Positions 12,599-26,680 are shown, numbered from the stretch's first letter. The stretch is DNA of 64,000 nt from Stictocephala bisonia (GCA_035578905.1 JAQJVL010000280.1:310001-374000), one strand, 5' to 3'. Notes: generated from the letters alone by a model not told the origin. Translations and numbers: made by a program.

Positions 12599-12716
12599 GA
12601 TACGCAAGGCTCTGGAGAACAGGACCAATATGGAGGATGACAGAGTATCTATTCTGGAGGCACAGCTAGCCCAGGCCAAGATGATTGCTGAAGATTCTGA
12701 CAAGAAATATGAAGAG
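12599..12716 (+). CDS. Tm1: Tropomyosin exon 4a (alternative, residues 125-164)
   Basis: 118 nt, the canonical exon 4 length. Its first base completes the split Arg codon from exon 3, then it encodes IRKALENRTNMEDDRVSILE and AQLAQAKMIAEDSDKKYEE. Acceptor is gtgtgaag at 12598, preceded by a TG-rich tract; donor is gtgggt, weaker than consensus, as often seen in regulated exons. From recall of insect tropomyosins, the 'ALENRTNMEDDRV' version belongs to cytoplasmic-type isoforms, so this is probably the non-muscle choice. It is mutually exclusive with 4b: including both (236 nt) would shift the reading frame. Confidence 0.96.
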
Positions 12717-13175
12717 GTGGGTTTGTTCTCTGCGACGCTAGGTTGCGATCTGGTTGCCCTCTCATTTCACAGTTCATCCATTGTTTTTTTATCTTATTTT
12801 TGTTTGTTGGAAAAATAATAAAAGACAACATCTAATGTTTCTTGTTTTAAGTTTGCTTTTAAAAGTATGACTGCAGCCTTACCTTTAATTAAATTTGTGA
12901 AATGAAGATAAATAACATTATACAAATTTATTAATCTCTAGTATCTTCTTTTATAACTTGAAGTGAGCAGGGACCAGATCACAAACCTTGGTTCCTATAG
13001 TCTTTTAAGATTTTAACAATTTTCAGATGCAGTAAACAAGCCAAATGATTTAATTTCCAGCTCTTGTACCGTAAGGTGATTTAAGCCGACATTGGGTTTT
13101 AATCACTTAAGGTCTGAACATGGAGGGTGTTAGGACAAATATGTTTTTGTTAATATGACCTTGTATTCTTGTCAG
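12717..13175 (+). other. Tm1: Intron between alternative exons 4a and 4b
   Basis: 459 nt with no other feature seen. Includes the 4a donor gtgggt and the 4b acceptor ttgtcag. Confidence 0.9.
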
Positions 13176-13293
13176 AGCGCGTAAGGTGCTTGAAAACCGC
13201 AGCTTGGCAGATGAAGAGCGAATGGACGCTTTGGAGAATCAGCTGAAGGAGGCGCGTTTCTTGGCTGAAGAGGCAGATAAGAAATATGATGAG
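13176..13293 (+). CDS. Tm1: Tropomyosin exon 4b (alternative, muscle-type)
   Basis: 118 nt, same length and phase as 4a. The first base completes Arg, followed by [19 protein letters not shown], then [20 protein letters not shown]. This version closely resembles the well-known muscle tropomyosin of insects and crustaceans (the pan-allergen protein). Acceptor ttcttgtcag is good; donor gtgaac is non-consensus at +3 to +6, consistent with regulated use. It differs from 4a over most of its length except the final KKY(D/E)E, so the two are an old tandem duplication under separate constraint. Tandem inclusion with 4a is prevented from making functional protein by frame. Confidence 0.97.
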
Positions 13294-16195
13294 GTGAACA
13301 GTGATACAGACCCGCCTGCGTAGAGCTGAGCTGTGTGGTGTGTTGTCGCCGCTGGCTAGTGATTTATTGTGATTCACTAACACCAAATATATCCCCTCCA
13401 CCGCCCTCCTGTTATGGTAATGGTGTCTAGGTCCCAGTACTTAGCACATGTGGTGGTCACGGATTTAGCCTAGACTCTTAAGGATAGATCTTATAGATTT
13501 TGTAAAGCTTTTGTTAATTCCATCATAGAATGATGTGGGATTTAGAAGTTAAATAATTAAAATAGTAGATGTTAAGTTTACAGTTTCGGTATATTAATAC
13601 TAATGACTAATAGAGAGTGTTTTTTTATTGTGAAACAACATATAATTGATATGTGAATTCTTACTAGTAGTCATTATAACTATATGCCAGACAGGTATCA
13701 TCTAATTTGCACACAGCCTTACAAGATGTGATAAAAATGTAGATATGGTAAACAAAGTTGTCATCTATGATGGCATTTCAAAGGATCTGATATCTATATA
13801 TTGATATTTGACTTACTTTGCAAAAATATCAATAATTTTAGAATTTAAATATTATTAATCCTTAAAAAATAAATCATTGCTTGATTTATCCTACTAGAGA
13901 ATGGTCACTTGTTTGGTTTCTTTTAGATTATGTATATTTATATAATTTGTTTTATTCTCGATAACACACAATTGTAGATTGGTAATAACCGGCAATAATT
14001 AGGCTGTTTGCCTTTGACAATAACTTCTATATGGTATTTATTACAAATTTGTTGGTTTTTGTTCAGGTTTCGTTCAAAATATTATTAGTTTTAAAACTGC
14101 CAAACACTGGTAAGAGATGTTTTTGTATGCATTACTAGAGAAACTAATTTCCTACTAATAAATGTTAATATCTCCTATAGTTCTTTGATAAACTGCAAGT
14201 ATATTCGTCCTAAGGTGCCTTTTTAAATATAAATTAACTGATGATAGATTTATATATATATTTTAATCAAACCAAAAAGTTTTATTCTAGTGTTAGTAAA
14301 TTTTGACATGGTTGCTTTAATTATTTTCATTAGTATATTTATGTTATTTGTGATTTCATTGTATTGTATGTCTACATTCCCTATCATTGTTTTATTTAAA
14401 CACCTTATGAAATGTAACATTTATAATGGTCAGGAAATATGACTGATTCTTGCGATTACATTACGCTTAAAGAAACATTGTTATCCAGTAGGCATATATT
14501 GTGTTTGTATTTGGATTTGAACCAATAAAATTTGTATCAGTAACTAGATCTGATTTTTATTCTACACTGTACCTAGTATGTTTGTTATTTAAGTAAAACT
14601 TTGCTAAGAATATAGTCTCCTCGTGTATGTAGTAGCGTCTTAGGTATGTAAAGAAGGCACGTAATGTATAATCAACTGTAAGATAGGTTTCTTTTGACAG
14701 AACACATTTTTGACTAGTTAAAAAAATAACTAAAGTACATATTTTTCCAGTGGGTCAAATTTAATGTAATAGATTTCACTTTTCCATATTATGTCAAACA
14801 ACATTTTTACAAGTAATTCACATCTTACGTTTTTGTACGGTTTGTGTTAGTTACTTCTTTAACGCCCATTATAAAATATAGTATTATTTTGTAATAGTAG
14901 TTTTAAATATATAAGAATTATAAGCATTTATTGTTACAAACATAGCCTTAAATTGGAACTTACTATGTTCACAAACTAATATATGTATAAATATGGAGTG
15001 GCATCTGATTACACTGTAATGACCATTAAAGTCAATGAGACTGAATTTAGTTGAAATGAATTATAATATGATGGTTGTACGTAAATCGAGGTTCAGCATT
15101 TGCCCCAAAGCAGGATAACGTGCGATAGGGCGATATTTTCACAGAATGAAAGAGACGGCTGCAGAAAGAAATCATCCTAAAAATTGTGAAACTATTTTCC
15201 ATAGCTCGAAATTGCAACATTAATTTCTGCAGAACGATATCTGATTTTGTGTTTAAACAATTAATTAGAATCGTACTTGTAGTGCAGCTTAATAACAAGC
15301 TATGTATTGACTGATTTAGAATGACAGTTGGCCTTTGCGATTTTACGAAATGAAGAACAGATAACTGCAGTGAGCCGAAAGTCAGGCGCCGGTCACCTTC
15401 AACACATGTGCAAGTTTGCATAAACCCTAACCACATTAAGTCACTCTATAGATGGGTAATTTGCAAGACAAGTATTTATCTCTGTAAATTTCTTCAACCA
15501 ACCTTCTTCAAAATTTCAGCTTTAATTACTAACATGCATATTGTTACAAAAATTGCATCTAATGATTTTGGCAATGTTCCTTCCCAGCTCTGATGTTCAT
15601 TTTGAACTGAACTAGTTCAAATCATAATGCATAAATAGTTCATTTGTTTACTAAGCTTACTACTTTGGCTTGATCGTTCGTGAACTACCCATATCTCCCT
15701 CCACTCCTGCTCTCTAATTACGATTGGATCATTATATCGTGTTTGAGTAATGATAACTTCAATTCAGTTACGTTATCATTGATTGATAATGGCTGCCTCT
15801 GAAGAGTATATTATTTGTAGTAACGGATCAGAGAAAATAGTTATTAAAAGTCTTAAAACACATTATTTATGAGATAATCCAGAACGTTCTGTAATGAACT
15901 GTATATGTCTGCAACCAATGGAAATATTGGTTAATTTTTCAATCCAGTTAATCTGGTACAGTCCGACAGCTTCTGCTAGTAAATCAGACAGGTTATCGAA
16001 ATTTGGTCAGGTTAGGTACTGTAATAAAGAACTAAAAAGTATAAGTGCATACTAAAATTTACATTTGCATCTGTCGTTAATGAACTAGTGGTCATCATTA
16101 CAATCTTGGCCAAATAAATTTGAATAAAACATAAAAAAACATAGTTTGAATCCCTTGATTTAGTATTTTACTTTTATATAAAAAATTTAGGAATA

Positions 16196-16501
16196 TAGTG
16201 CAGAAGAAAAGTCCTGGAACTTTGAGCGCCACCATTTTGTTTAGGATTAACCTTTTGAGATCTAATTCGCAGCATGATGTTCTACTAGTTAAGACCTTTT
16301 AAATGGTATGCACATTTACCTATTCTTACATTTACAATTTTCTTCCAACTCATAGTGGGACGTCCCCCTACGAAGGTAGTGGATCACTGTATGCATGGTA
16401 AAATAGCTTTTCATGTCCAGGAGCAATGTGCAAAGTTATGTACCTTCATCTGTAACGGTCCAAACAATATTCAACCGATCCGAAACTTTTCTTCCTCACT
16501 G
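16196..16501. mobile_element. Short TA-flanked MITE (Tc1/mariner-like)
   Basis: 306 bp between TA dinucleotides (16194-16195 and 16502-16503). Left end TAGTGCAGAAGAAAAGTCCT and the complement of the right end, CAGTGAGGAAGAAAAGTTTC, match at most positions including a shared AAGAAAAGT core. No coding region. Interpreted as a non-autonomous Tc1/mariner-type element; the ends are diverged. Confidence 0.5.
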
Positions 16502-17038
16502 TATAATTTATATAACTGTGCATACAAATAGTAGGTTCATGTGATTATTTAGCTGACTAGAAAACGCAGCTAATTCTTGGAACAAATGGTGAAATGAAAT
16601 ATCTTGATAACAAATTTTACGCTCTTTTCTTTGGCATTGGTAGTAATAAACAAAATATAATCTTATATTTATATTATCTAATAATTTAATCATAATACTG
16701 TGAATGAAGGATATTTATCAAACAAAATATTTATTTCTCGACAAAGAACAAGATCAATACTTCAGTGAATAAATAAAAACTCCAAACAAAATTAATAATT
16801 CAATTATATAGAATCGCTCATTGGTAATGAGTTAATATCAAATATTGTTTTCAGTTTTTTGCTCATAACGACCTTGACTTAATTAAATAAGGAATGGGAC
16901 CGGCATCACTCTCAATTTAGGAACATGTTTTTAAACAATCATTATTTTACTAATTATTATTACCAAAGAAAATTTATTTGTTTAAGTTAATAAATAATCA
17001 TAATTATTACTATGCTTAAAATTTGACCATCATTTTAG

Positions 17039-17975
17039 GGGTGTCGGGAGCTGAATTATGGTAAAAAATGACTTTTTGTGTTTTTTATATCAAATTATTC
17101 GGCATTTAATTGCCATTAATTAGAAACCAACTATATAAAAATCGGTTCATTGGTTGTTAAAAAAAAAAGTTATACGTTAGTGTACGCTGATTTTTCTAGG
17201 ATACTTCAAGATCAGCTGCAACATTTTGTGTAGTACTCAATTTATTTTTCAAAAGAGAGGTGTTGTGATATTATATTTCCTACAGTTGGTGCACCTGTTC
17301 TTTAGGTTCGTCTTCTGTTGTTATTTCAGTCATATTTTTCTTGTTTACTAGTTGGTTGTTGTTGATGTTTGATGTTTATAACCTTCAACATTGTTTTCAA
17401 ATGTGAATGATATTTAGTGTAGCATTTGACTGTGAAATATATTACAATTAAATAGTAAAAATGCCTAGATTTTCAAATAAAGTGTTTAAAAGACGTAAGA
17501 ATGTAGGGAAACCTAGACAATCCTTCCTATGGGGCAGGAATGCACTAAAGTAAGTTTTATTTTCATGGTTACTGCATGTTTCCAATAAAAAGGAGTTTTC
17601 CGAAAAACAGTGTTTTTTTTCGAATAAAGTACATTTTTTCAAAAACTATGCGTGATAGCTCAATATTTTTTTTTTTTTTAATTGTAGATCCAATCAACCT
17701 CTACAAATTAACACAAGGTTTTAATAAAATGTTAATGATTTTTTTTTTATTGACACTTTTGTATAAAAATTCAGTAAAAGTTTTAGTATATTTTTTAAAA
17801 ATTCTGAAAAACCACAAAAAAATTTAAAACTAAAACCCTTGTGTTAAAATGTCCAAGAAAGTATACACAATCAAATAAAAAAAAATCATTATGGTATCAT
17901 GAATAGTTTTTTTTTTTTAATGTTCCTTGAATTTATAGAATTTAACATTGGTTTATATGGAGCTCCCGACTCCCC
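17039..17975. mobile_element. Unclassified TIR element with internal exon-like frame
   Basis: Inverted ends GGGTGTCGGGAGCT (left) and the complement of GGGGAGTCGGGAGCTC (right), about 940 bp apart. A direct TTTAG flanks both ends (17034-17038 and 17976-17980) and may be the target duplication. A short frame lies inside (17461-17553). Superfamily cannot be fixed from these ends. Confidence 0.45.
17461..17553 (+). other. Small basic frame with a splice-donor-like end inside the TIR element
   Basis: ATG-initiated 30-codon frame beginning MPRFSNKVFKRRKNVGKPRQ, very rich in Lys/Arg. The frame runs into AAAGTAAGTT, a strong 5' splice-site match, so it looks like a first coding exon of a spliced transposon gene rather than a complete protein. 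Basic N-termini of this kind occur in some insect transposase genes, but I cannot name the family. Confidence 0.3.
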
Positions 17976-19235
17976 TTTAGGAAACTAAGCCATAAGTAAA
18001 AAATCACATGGTACAAATAATTTTTATAAAATTCTAATAACTAAATTGCATAACATTTTAACTATTCCGTGTGTAATATTTTTTTAAAAGAAACTTAGTT
18101 AAAGGGTTTAACCTTGGTAATTTTTAACATTACCGAGATTATTATCATGATGTTCTAATAAAGTATGAAATAGCAAAAAATGAACCTCCCTTGATGTTTT
18201 GAACTCTGGTGAAAATATATTGGGGAAAACTTAAATGTGTATGACAAAACATTAATATATGTTCAAATTAATAGTAATCTTAAAATGAATGATTTCAGAA
18301 TTGAAAAATTTATATTCCTAGGCTAAATTTAAGGCGAAATTGTCTGTATAGAATGTAACTACCTGACTGAAAGATTTAACGATCTTAATATTACAGTAAC
18401 TTGAAGCCCGTGTTAAGTAAGAGAGCCATGATGAACATTTCAAAGCACAAGATACCATTTCATTCATTGAAATTTTAATTTCTTTATTATTTTTTTTCTT
18501 TAGGCACGTTTTTAATAAATAGTATTAGAATTAATTGTTTTCATAAGGACAATTAATTTATATCGCATGTTGTTCAGAACAAAAGTAATAAAATTCCTTA
18601 TTTTTATTATTTTATGTTTCTTGATAAGAAGTAATTTGCAAATTTTCTTTCTCTTAATTTTAAAAGAGTAAAATCATTTAAAATATTTACTACTACCCAG
18701 TAATTTAGTACCGGAATTAATTTTCATGGCCATTAAAATAATTATTGGCAGAATATCTTGAGCTTACAAGATTAGAAAAAGTCCTGATAAATCTGAAAAA
18801 GAAACAAAAATTATAGAGATCTTACACCTGTATTTTGAGTGTAAGTTTTCAAATTTAAATATAAATGTACCATTATAATGTATTAAATCGCACCAGGATC
18901 AAATCACTCACTGATACGGTTTAGTTTCAGCTGATCTTCTAGTGTACTTTTTACTATCGTTTGAAGATTATTTTTTTCAGAATTTACTTTATATGTAAAT
19001 GTACTATCTATATTTATAGTGCAGTCTTTTATCAGAATGCATTTGTGTAAGTACCAGGTATTATTTATTTTCAAAGAATACTACCATTGGTAAAAATTAA
19101 GTGGACATTTAAATTTTCTGCCAATATAATATTAATAGAATCATTGCCTTACCAATCCACAACTACAGCTGCCTTAAGGCTATACGAGATAACATTTAAA
19201 ATTCATCAAGAATTGGTACTAAAGCAAGCAGTAAG

Positions 19236-22200
19236 ACATAAAAATAACATAATAATGTATTGTAAAGAAAAGGAGTGGATAAATTGAAATGATTGGCTAT
19301 ATTGCATTATGACATATGTCATGTATAACTATGTACAGTATCGCAACATTCGATAATAGCATAATAACGTATTGTGAAGAGAAGGACAGGTTAAGTTGAA
19401 ATGATTGGCTATATTGCATTATGACATATGTCATGTATAACTATGTACAGTATCGCAACATTCAATAATAGCTTAATAACGTATTGTGAAGAGAAGGACA
19501 GGTTAAGTTGAAATGATTGGCTATATTGCATTATGACATATGTCATGTATAACTATGTACAGTATCGCAACATTCAATAATAGCTTAATAACGTATTGTG
19601 AAGAGAAGGACAGGTTAAGTTGAAATGATTGGCTATATTGCATTATGACATATGTCATGTATAACTATGTACAGTATCGCAACATTCAATAATAGCTTAA
19701 TAACGTATTGTGAAGAGAAGGACAGGTTAAGTTGAAATGATTGCCTATATTGCATTATGACATATGTCATGTATAACTATGTACAGTATCGCAACATTCA
19801 ATAATAGCTTAATAACGTATTGTGAAGAGAAGGACAGGTTAAGTTGAAATGATTGGCTATATTGCATTATGACATATGCCATGTATAACTATGTACAGTA
19901 TCGCACCATTCAATAATAGTATAATAAAGTATTGTGAAGAGATGGACAGGTTAAGTTGAAATGATTGGCTATATTGCATTATGACATATGTCATGTATAA
20001 CTATGTACAGTATCGCAACATTCGATAATAGCTTAATAACGTATTGTGAAGAGAAGGACAGGTTAAGTTGAAATGATTGGCTATATTGCATTATGACATA
20101 TGTCATGTATAACTATGTACAGTATCGCAACATTCAATAATAGCTTAATAACGTATCGTGAAGAGAAGGACAGGTTAAGTTGAAATGATTGGCTATATTG
20201 CATTATGACATATGTCATGTATAACTATGTACAGTATCGCAACATTCAATAATAGCTTAATAACGTATTGTGAAGAGAAGGACAGGTTAAGTTGAAATGA
20301 TTGGCTATATTGCATTATGACATATGTCATGTATAACTATGTACAGTATCGCAACATTCAATAATAGCTTAATAACGTATTGTGAAGAGAAGGACAGGTT
20401 AAGTTGAAATGATTGCCTATATTGCATTATGACATATGTCATGTATAACTATGTACAGTATCGCAACATTCAATAATAGCTTAATAACGTATTGTGAAGA
20501 GAAGGACAGGTTAAGTTGAAATGATTGGCTATATTGCATTATGACATATGCCATGTATAACTATGTACAGTATCGCACCATTCAATAATAGTATAATAAA
20601 GTATTGTGAAGAGATGGACAGGTTAAGTTGAAATGATTGGCTATATTGCATTATGACATATGTCATGTATAACTATGTAGAGTATCGCAACATTCAATAA
20701 TAGCTTAATAACGTATTGTGAAGAGAAGGACAGGTTAAGTTGAAATTATTGGCTATATTGTATTATGACATATGCCATGTATAACTATGTACAGTATCGC
20801 ACCATTCAATAATAGTATAATAAAGTATTGTGAAGAGATGGACAGGTTAAGTTGAAATGATTGGCTATATTGCATTATGACATATATCATGTATAACTAT
20901 GTACAGTATTGCAACATTCAATAATAGCATAATAACATATTGTGAAGAGAAGGACAGGTTAACTTGAAATGATTGGCTATATTGCATTATGCCATGCCAT
21001 ATATAACTATGTACAGTATCGCAACAATCTATAGTAGCATAATAACGTATTGTGAAGAGAAGGACAGGTTAAGTTGAAATGATTGGCTATATTGCATTAT
21101 GCCATGCCATATATAACTATGTACAGTATCGCAACATTCGATAATAGCATAATAACGTATTGTGAAGAGAAGGACCGGTTAAGTTGAAATGATTGCCTAT
21201 ATTGCATTATGACATATGTCATGTATAACTATGTACAGTATTGCAACATTCAATAATAGCATAATAACATATTGTGAAGAGAAGGACAGGTTAACTTGAA
21301 ATGATTGGCTATATTGCATTATGCCATGCCATATATAACTATGTACAGTATCGCAACATTCAATAATAGCATAATAACGTATTGTGAAGAGAAGGACCGG
21401 TTAAGTTGAAATGATTGGCTATATTGCATTATGACATGCCATGTATAACTATGTACAGTATTGCAACATTCAATAATAGCATAATAACGTATTGTGAAGA
21501 GAAGGACCGGTTAAGTTGAAATGATTGGCTATATTGCATTATGACATATGTCATATATAACTATGTACAGTATCGCAACATTCAATAATAGCATAATAAC
21601 GTATTGTGAAGAGAAGGACAGGTTAAGTTGAAATGATTGGCTATATTGCATTATGACATATGTCATATATAACTATGTACAGTATCGCAACATTCAATAA
21701 TAGCATAATAACGTATTGTGAAGAGAAGGACCGGTTAAGTTGAAATGATTGGCTATATTGCATTATGACATGCCATGTATAACTATGTACAGTATTGCAA
21801 CATTCAATAATAGCATAATAACGTATTGTGAAGAGAAGGACCGGTTAAGTTGAAATGATTGGCTATATTGCATTATGACATGCTATGTATAACTATGTAC
21901 AGTATTGCAACCTTCAATAATAGCATAATAACGTATTGGGAAGAGAAGGACAGGTTAAGTTGAAATGATTGGCTATATTGCATTATGACATATATCATGT
22001 ATAACTATGTACAGTATCGCAACATTCAATAATAGCATAATAACGTATTGTGAAGAGAAGGACAGGTTAAGTTGAAATGATTGGCTATATTGCATTATGA
22101 CATATATCATGTATAACTATGTACAGTATCGCAACATTCAATAATAGCATAATAACGTATTGTGAAGAGAAGGACCGGTTAAGTTGAAATGATTGGCTAT

Positions 22201-25200
22201 ATTGCATTATGACATATGCCATGTATACCTATGTACAGTATCGCAACATTCGATAATAGCATAATAACGTATTGTGAAGAGAAGGACAGGTTAAGTTGAA
22301 ATGATTGGCTATATTGCATTATGCCATGCCATATATAACTATGTACAGTATTGCAACATTCGATAATAGCATAATAACGTATTGTGAAGAGAAGGACCGG
22401 TTAAGTTGAAATGATTGGCTATATTGCATTATGACATATGCCATGTATAACTATGTACAGTATCGCAACATTCAATAATAGCATAATAACGTATTGTGAA
22501 GAGAAGGACCGGTTAAGTTGAAATGATTGGCTATATTGCATTATGACATATGCCATGTATAACTATGTACAGTATCGCAACATTCGATAATAGCATAATA
22601 ACGTATTGTGAAGAGAAGGACAGGTTAAGTTGAAATGATTGGCTATATTGCATTATGACATATGCCATGTATAACTATGTACAGTATCGCAACATTCGAT
22701 AATAGCATAATAACGTATTGTGAAGAGAAGGACAGGTTAAGTTGAAATGATTGGCTATATTGCATTATGACATATGTCATGTATAACTATGAACAGTATT
22801 ACAACATTCAATAATAGCATAATAACGTATTGTGAAGAGAAGGACAGGTTAAGTTGAAATGATTGGCTATATTGCATTATGCCATGCCATATATAACTAT
22901 GTACAGTATCGCAACATTCGATAATAGCATAATAACGTATTGTGAAGAGAAGGACAGGTTAAGTTGAAATGATTGGCTATATTGCATTATGCCATGCCAT
23001 ATATAACTATGTACAGTATCGCAACATTCGATAATAGCATAATAACGTATTGTGAAGAGAAGGACAGGTTAAGTTGAAATGATTGGCTATATTGCATTAT
23101 GACATATATCATGTATAACTATGTACAGTATCGCAACATTCAATAATAGCATAATAACGTATTGTGAAGAGAAGGACCGGTTAAGTTGAAATGATTGGCT
23201 ATATTGCATTATGACATATGTCATGTATAACTATGTACAGTATCGCAACATTCGATAATAGCATAATAACGTATTGTGAAGAGAAGGACAGGTTAAGTTG
23301 AAATGATTGGCTATATTGCATTATGCCATGCCATATATAACTATGTACAGTATCGCAACATTCGATAATAGCATAATAACGTATTGTGAAGAGAAGGACA
23401 GGTTAAGTTGAAATGATTGGCTATATTGCATTATGACATATGCCATGTATAACTATGTACAGTATCGCAACATTCGATAATAGCATAATAACGTATTGTG
23501 AAGAGAAGGACCGGTTAAGTTGAAATGATTGGCTATATTGCATTATGACATATGTCATGTATAACTATGTACAGTATTGCAACATTCAATAATAGCATAA
23601 TAACGTATTGTGAAGAGAAGGACCGGTTAAGTTGAAATGATTGGCTATATTGCATTATGACATATGCCATGTATAACTATGTACAGTATCGCAACATTCG
23701 ATAATAGCATAATAACGTATTGTGAAGAGAAGGACCGGTTAAGTTGAAATGATTGGCTATATTGCATTATGACATATGTCATGTATAACTATGTACAGTA
23801 TTGCAACCTTCAATAATAGCATAATAACGTATTGTGAAGAGAAGGACCGGTTAAGTTGAAATGATTGGCTATATTGCATTATGACATGCTATGTATAACT
23901 ATGTACAGTATCGCAACATTCGATAATAGCATAATAACGTATTGTGAAGAGAAGGACCGGTTAAGTTGAAATGATTGGCTATATTGCATTATGACATATG
24001 TCATGTATAACTATGTACAGTATTGCAACCTTCAATAATAGCATAATAACGTATTGTGAAGAGAAGGACCGGTTAAGTTGAAATGATTGGCTATATTGCA
24101 TTATGACATGCTATGTATAACTATGTACAGTATTGCAACCTTCAATAATAGCATAATAACGTATTGTGAAGAGAAGGACAGGTTAAGTTGAAATGATTGG
24201 CTATATTGCATTATGACATGCTATGTATAACTATGTACAGTATTGCAACCTTCAATAATAGCATAATAACGTATTTTGAAGAGAAGGACAGGTTAAGTTG
24301 AAATGATTGGCTATATTGCATTATGACATGCTATGTATAACTATGTACAGTATTGCAACCTTCAATAATAGCATAATAACGTATTGGGAAGAGAAGGACA
24401 GGTTAAGTTGAAATGATTGGCTATATTGCATTATGACATGCTATGTATAACTATGTACAGTATTGCAACCTTCAATAATAGCATAATAACGTATTGGGAA
24501 GAGAAGGACAGGTTAAGTTGAAATGATTGGCTATATTGCATTATGACATGCTATGTATAACTATGTACAGTATTGCAACATTCAATAATAGCATAATAAC
24601 GTATTGTGAAGAGAAGGACAGGTTAAGTTGAAATGATTGGCTATATTGCATTATGACATATGTCATGTATAACTATGTACAGTATCGCACCATTCAATAA
24701 TAGTATAATAACGTATTGTGAAGAGAAGGACAGGTTAAGTTGAAATGATTGGCTATATTGCATTATGACATATGTCATGTATAACTATGAACAGTATTAC
24801 AACATTCAATAATAGCATAATAACGTATTGTGAAGAGAAGGACAGGTTAAGTTGAAATGATTGGCTATATTGCATTATGACATATGTCATGTATAACTAT
24901 GTACAGTATCGCACCATTCGATAATAGCATAATAACGTATTGTGAAGAGAAGAACAGGTTAAGTTGAAATGATTGGCTATATTGCATTATGACATATGTC
25001 ATGTATAACTATGTACAGTATCGCAACATTCGATAATAGCATAATAACGTATTGTGAAGAGAAGGACAGGTTAACTTGAAATGATTGGCTATATTGCATT
25101 ATGACAAATGTCATGTATAACTATGTACAGTATTACAACATTCAATAATAGCATAATAACGTATTGTGAAGAGAAGGACAGGTTAAGTTGAAATGATTGG

Positions 25201-26680
25201 CTATATTGCATTATGACATATGTCATGTATAACTATGTACAGTATCGCACCATTCGATAATAGCATAATAACGTATTGTGAAGAGAAGAACAGGTTAAGT
25301 TGAAATGATTGGCTATATTGCATTATGACATATGCCATGTATAACTACGTACAGTTTTGCAATAGCATAATAACGTATTGTGAAGAGAAGAACAGGTTAA
25401 GTTGAAATGATTGGCTATATTGCATTATGACAAATGTCATGTATAACTATGTACAGTATTACAACATTCAATAATAGCATAATAACGTATTGTGAAGAGA
25501 AGGACAGGTTAAGTTGAAATGATTGGCTATATTGCATTATGACATATGTCATGTATAACTATGTACAGTATCGCACCATTCGATAATAGCATAATAACGT
25601 ATTGTGAAGAGAAGAACAGGTTAAGTTGAAATGATTGGCTATATTGCATTATGACATATGCCATGTATAACTATGAACAGTATTGCAATAATCAATAATA
25701 GCATAATAAAGTATTGTGCAGAGAAAGACCGGTTATGTTGAAATGATTGGCTATATTGCATTATGACATATGCCATTTATAACTACGTACAGTTTTGCAA
25801 TAGCATAATAACGTATTGTGAAGAGAAGAACAGGTTAAGTTGAAATGATTGGCTATATTGCATTATGACATATGCCATGTATAACTATGAACAGTATTGC
25901 AATAATCAATAATAGCATAATAAAGTATTGTGCAGAGAAAGACCGGTTATATTGAAATGATTGGCTATATTGCATTATGACATATGCCATTTATAACTAC
26001 GTACAGTTTTGCAATAGCATAATAACGTATTGTGAAGAGAAGGACAGGTTAAGTTGAAATGATTGCCTATATTGCATTATGACATATGTCATGTATAACT
26101 ATGTACAGTATCGCAACCTTCAATAATAGCATAATAAAGTATTGTGCAGAGAAAGACCGGTTATGTTGAAATGATTGGCTATATTGCATTATGACATATG
26201 CCATTTATAACTACGTACAGTTTTGCAATAGCATAATAACGTATTGTGAAGAGAAGGACAGGTTAAGTTGAAATGATTGCCTATATTGCATTATGACATA
26301 TGTCATGTATAACTATGTACAGTATCGCAACCTTCAATAATAGCATAATAACGTATTGTGAAGAGAAGGACAGGCAGGTTAGGTTAAAATGATTGGCTAT
26401 ATTGCGTTATGACATATGCCATATATAACTATGAATAGTATTGCAATAATCAATAATAGCATAATAAAGTACTGTGCAGAGAAAGACCGGTTATGTTGAA
26501 ATGATTGGCTATATTGCATTATGACATATGCTATTTATAACTACGTACATTTTTGCAATAATCGATAATAGCATAATAAAGTATTGGGAAGAGAAAGACA
26601 GGTTAAGTTGAAATAATTGGCTATATTGCATTATGACATATGCCATATATAACTATGTACAGTATCGCAACAATCTATAA
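19236..26680. repeat. Intronic satellite: about 66 tandem units of 112 bp
   Basis: Tandem array with a basic period of 112 bp (for example unit starts at 19284, 19396, 19508) and 110-bp variants (for example 24101, 24211, 24321). Each unit contains a near-invariant TTGAAATGATTGGCTATATT, a perfect or near-perfect palindrome ATGACATATGTCAT, CTATGTACAGTAT and AATAACGTATTGTGAAGAG. Left units are nearly identical to each other; the right end includes shortened units of about 100 bp that lack the 'aacattcaataatag' stretch, and the first unit (from about 19236) is degenerate. No open frame or RNA-gene feature is evident. It lies wholly within the exon 4-5 intron. Confidence 0.97.

Noticed and set aside
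15047..15436. 129-codon minus-strand frame
   Set aside because: No recognised motif, no coding-like composition, no splice or promoter context. It may be a decayed element but nothing supports a call.
19236..26680. CRISPR-like array of repeats and spacers
   Set aside because: Units are contiguous 110-112-bp tandem copies with no unique spacers, in a eukaryotic intron with no cas genes. It is a satellite.
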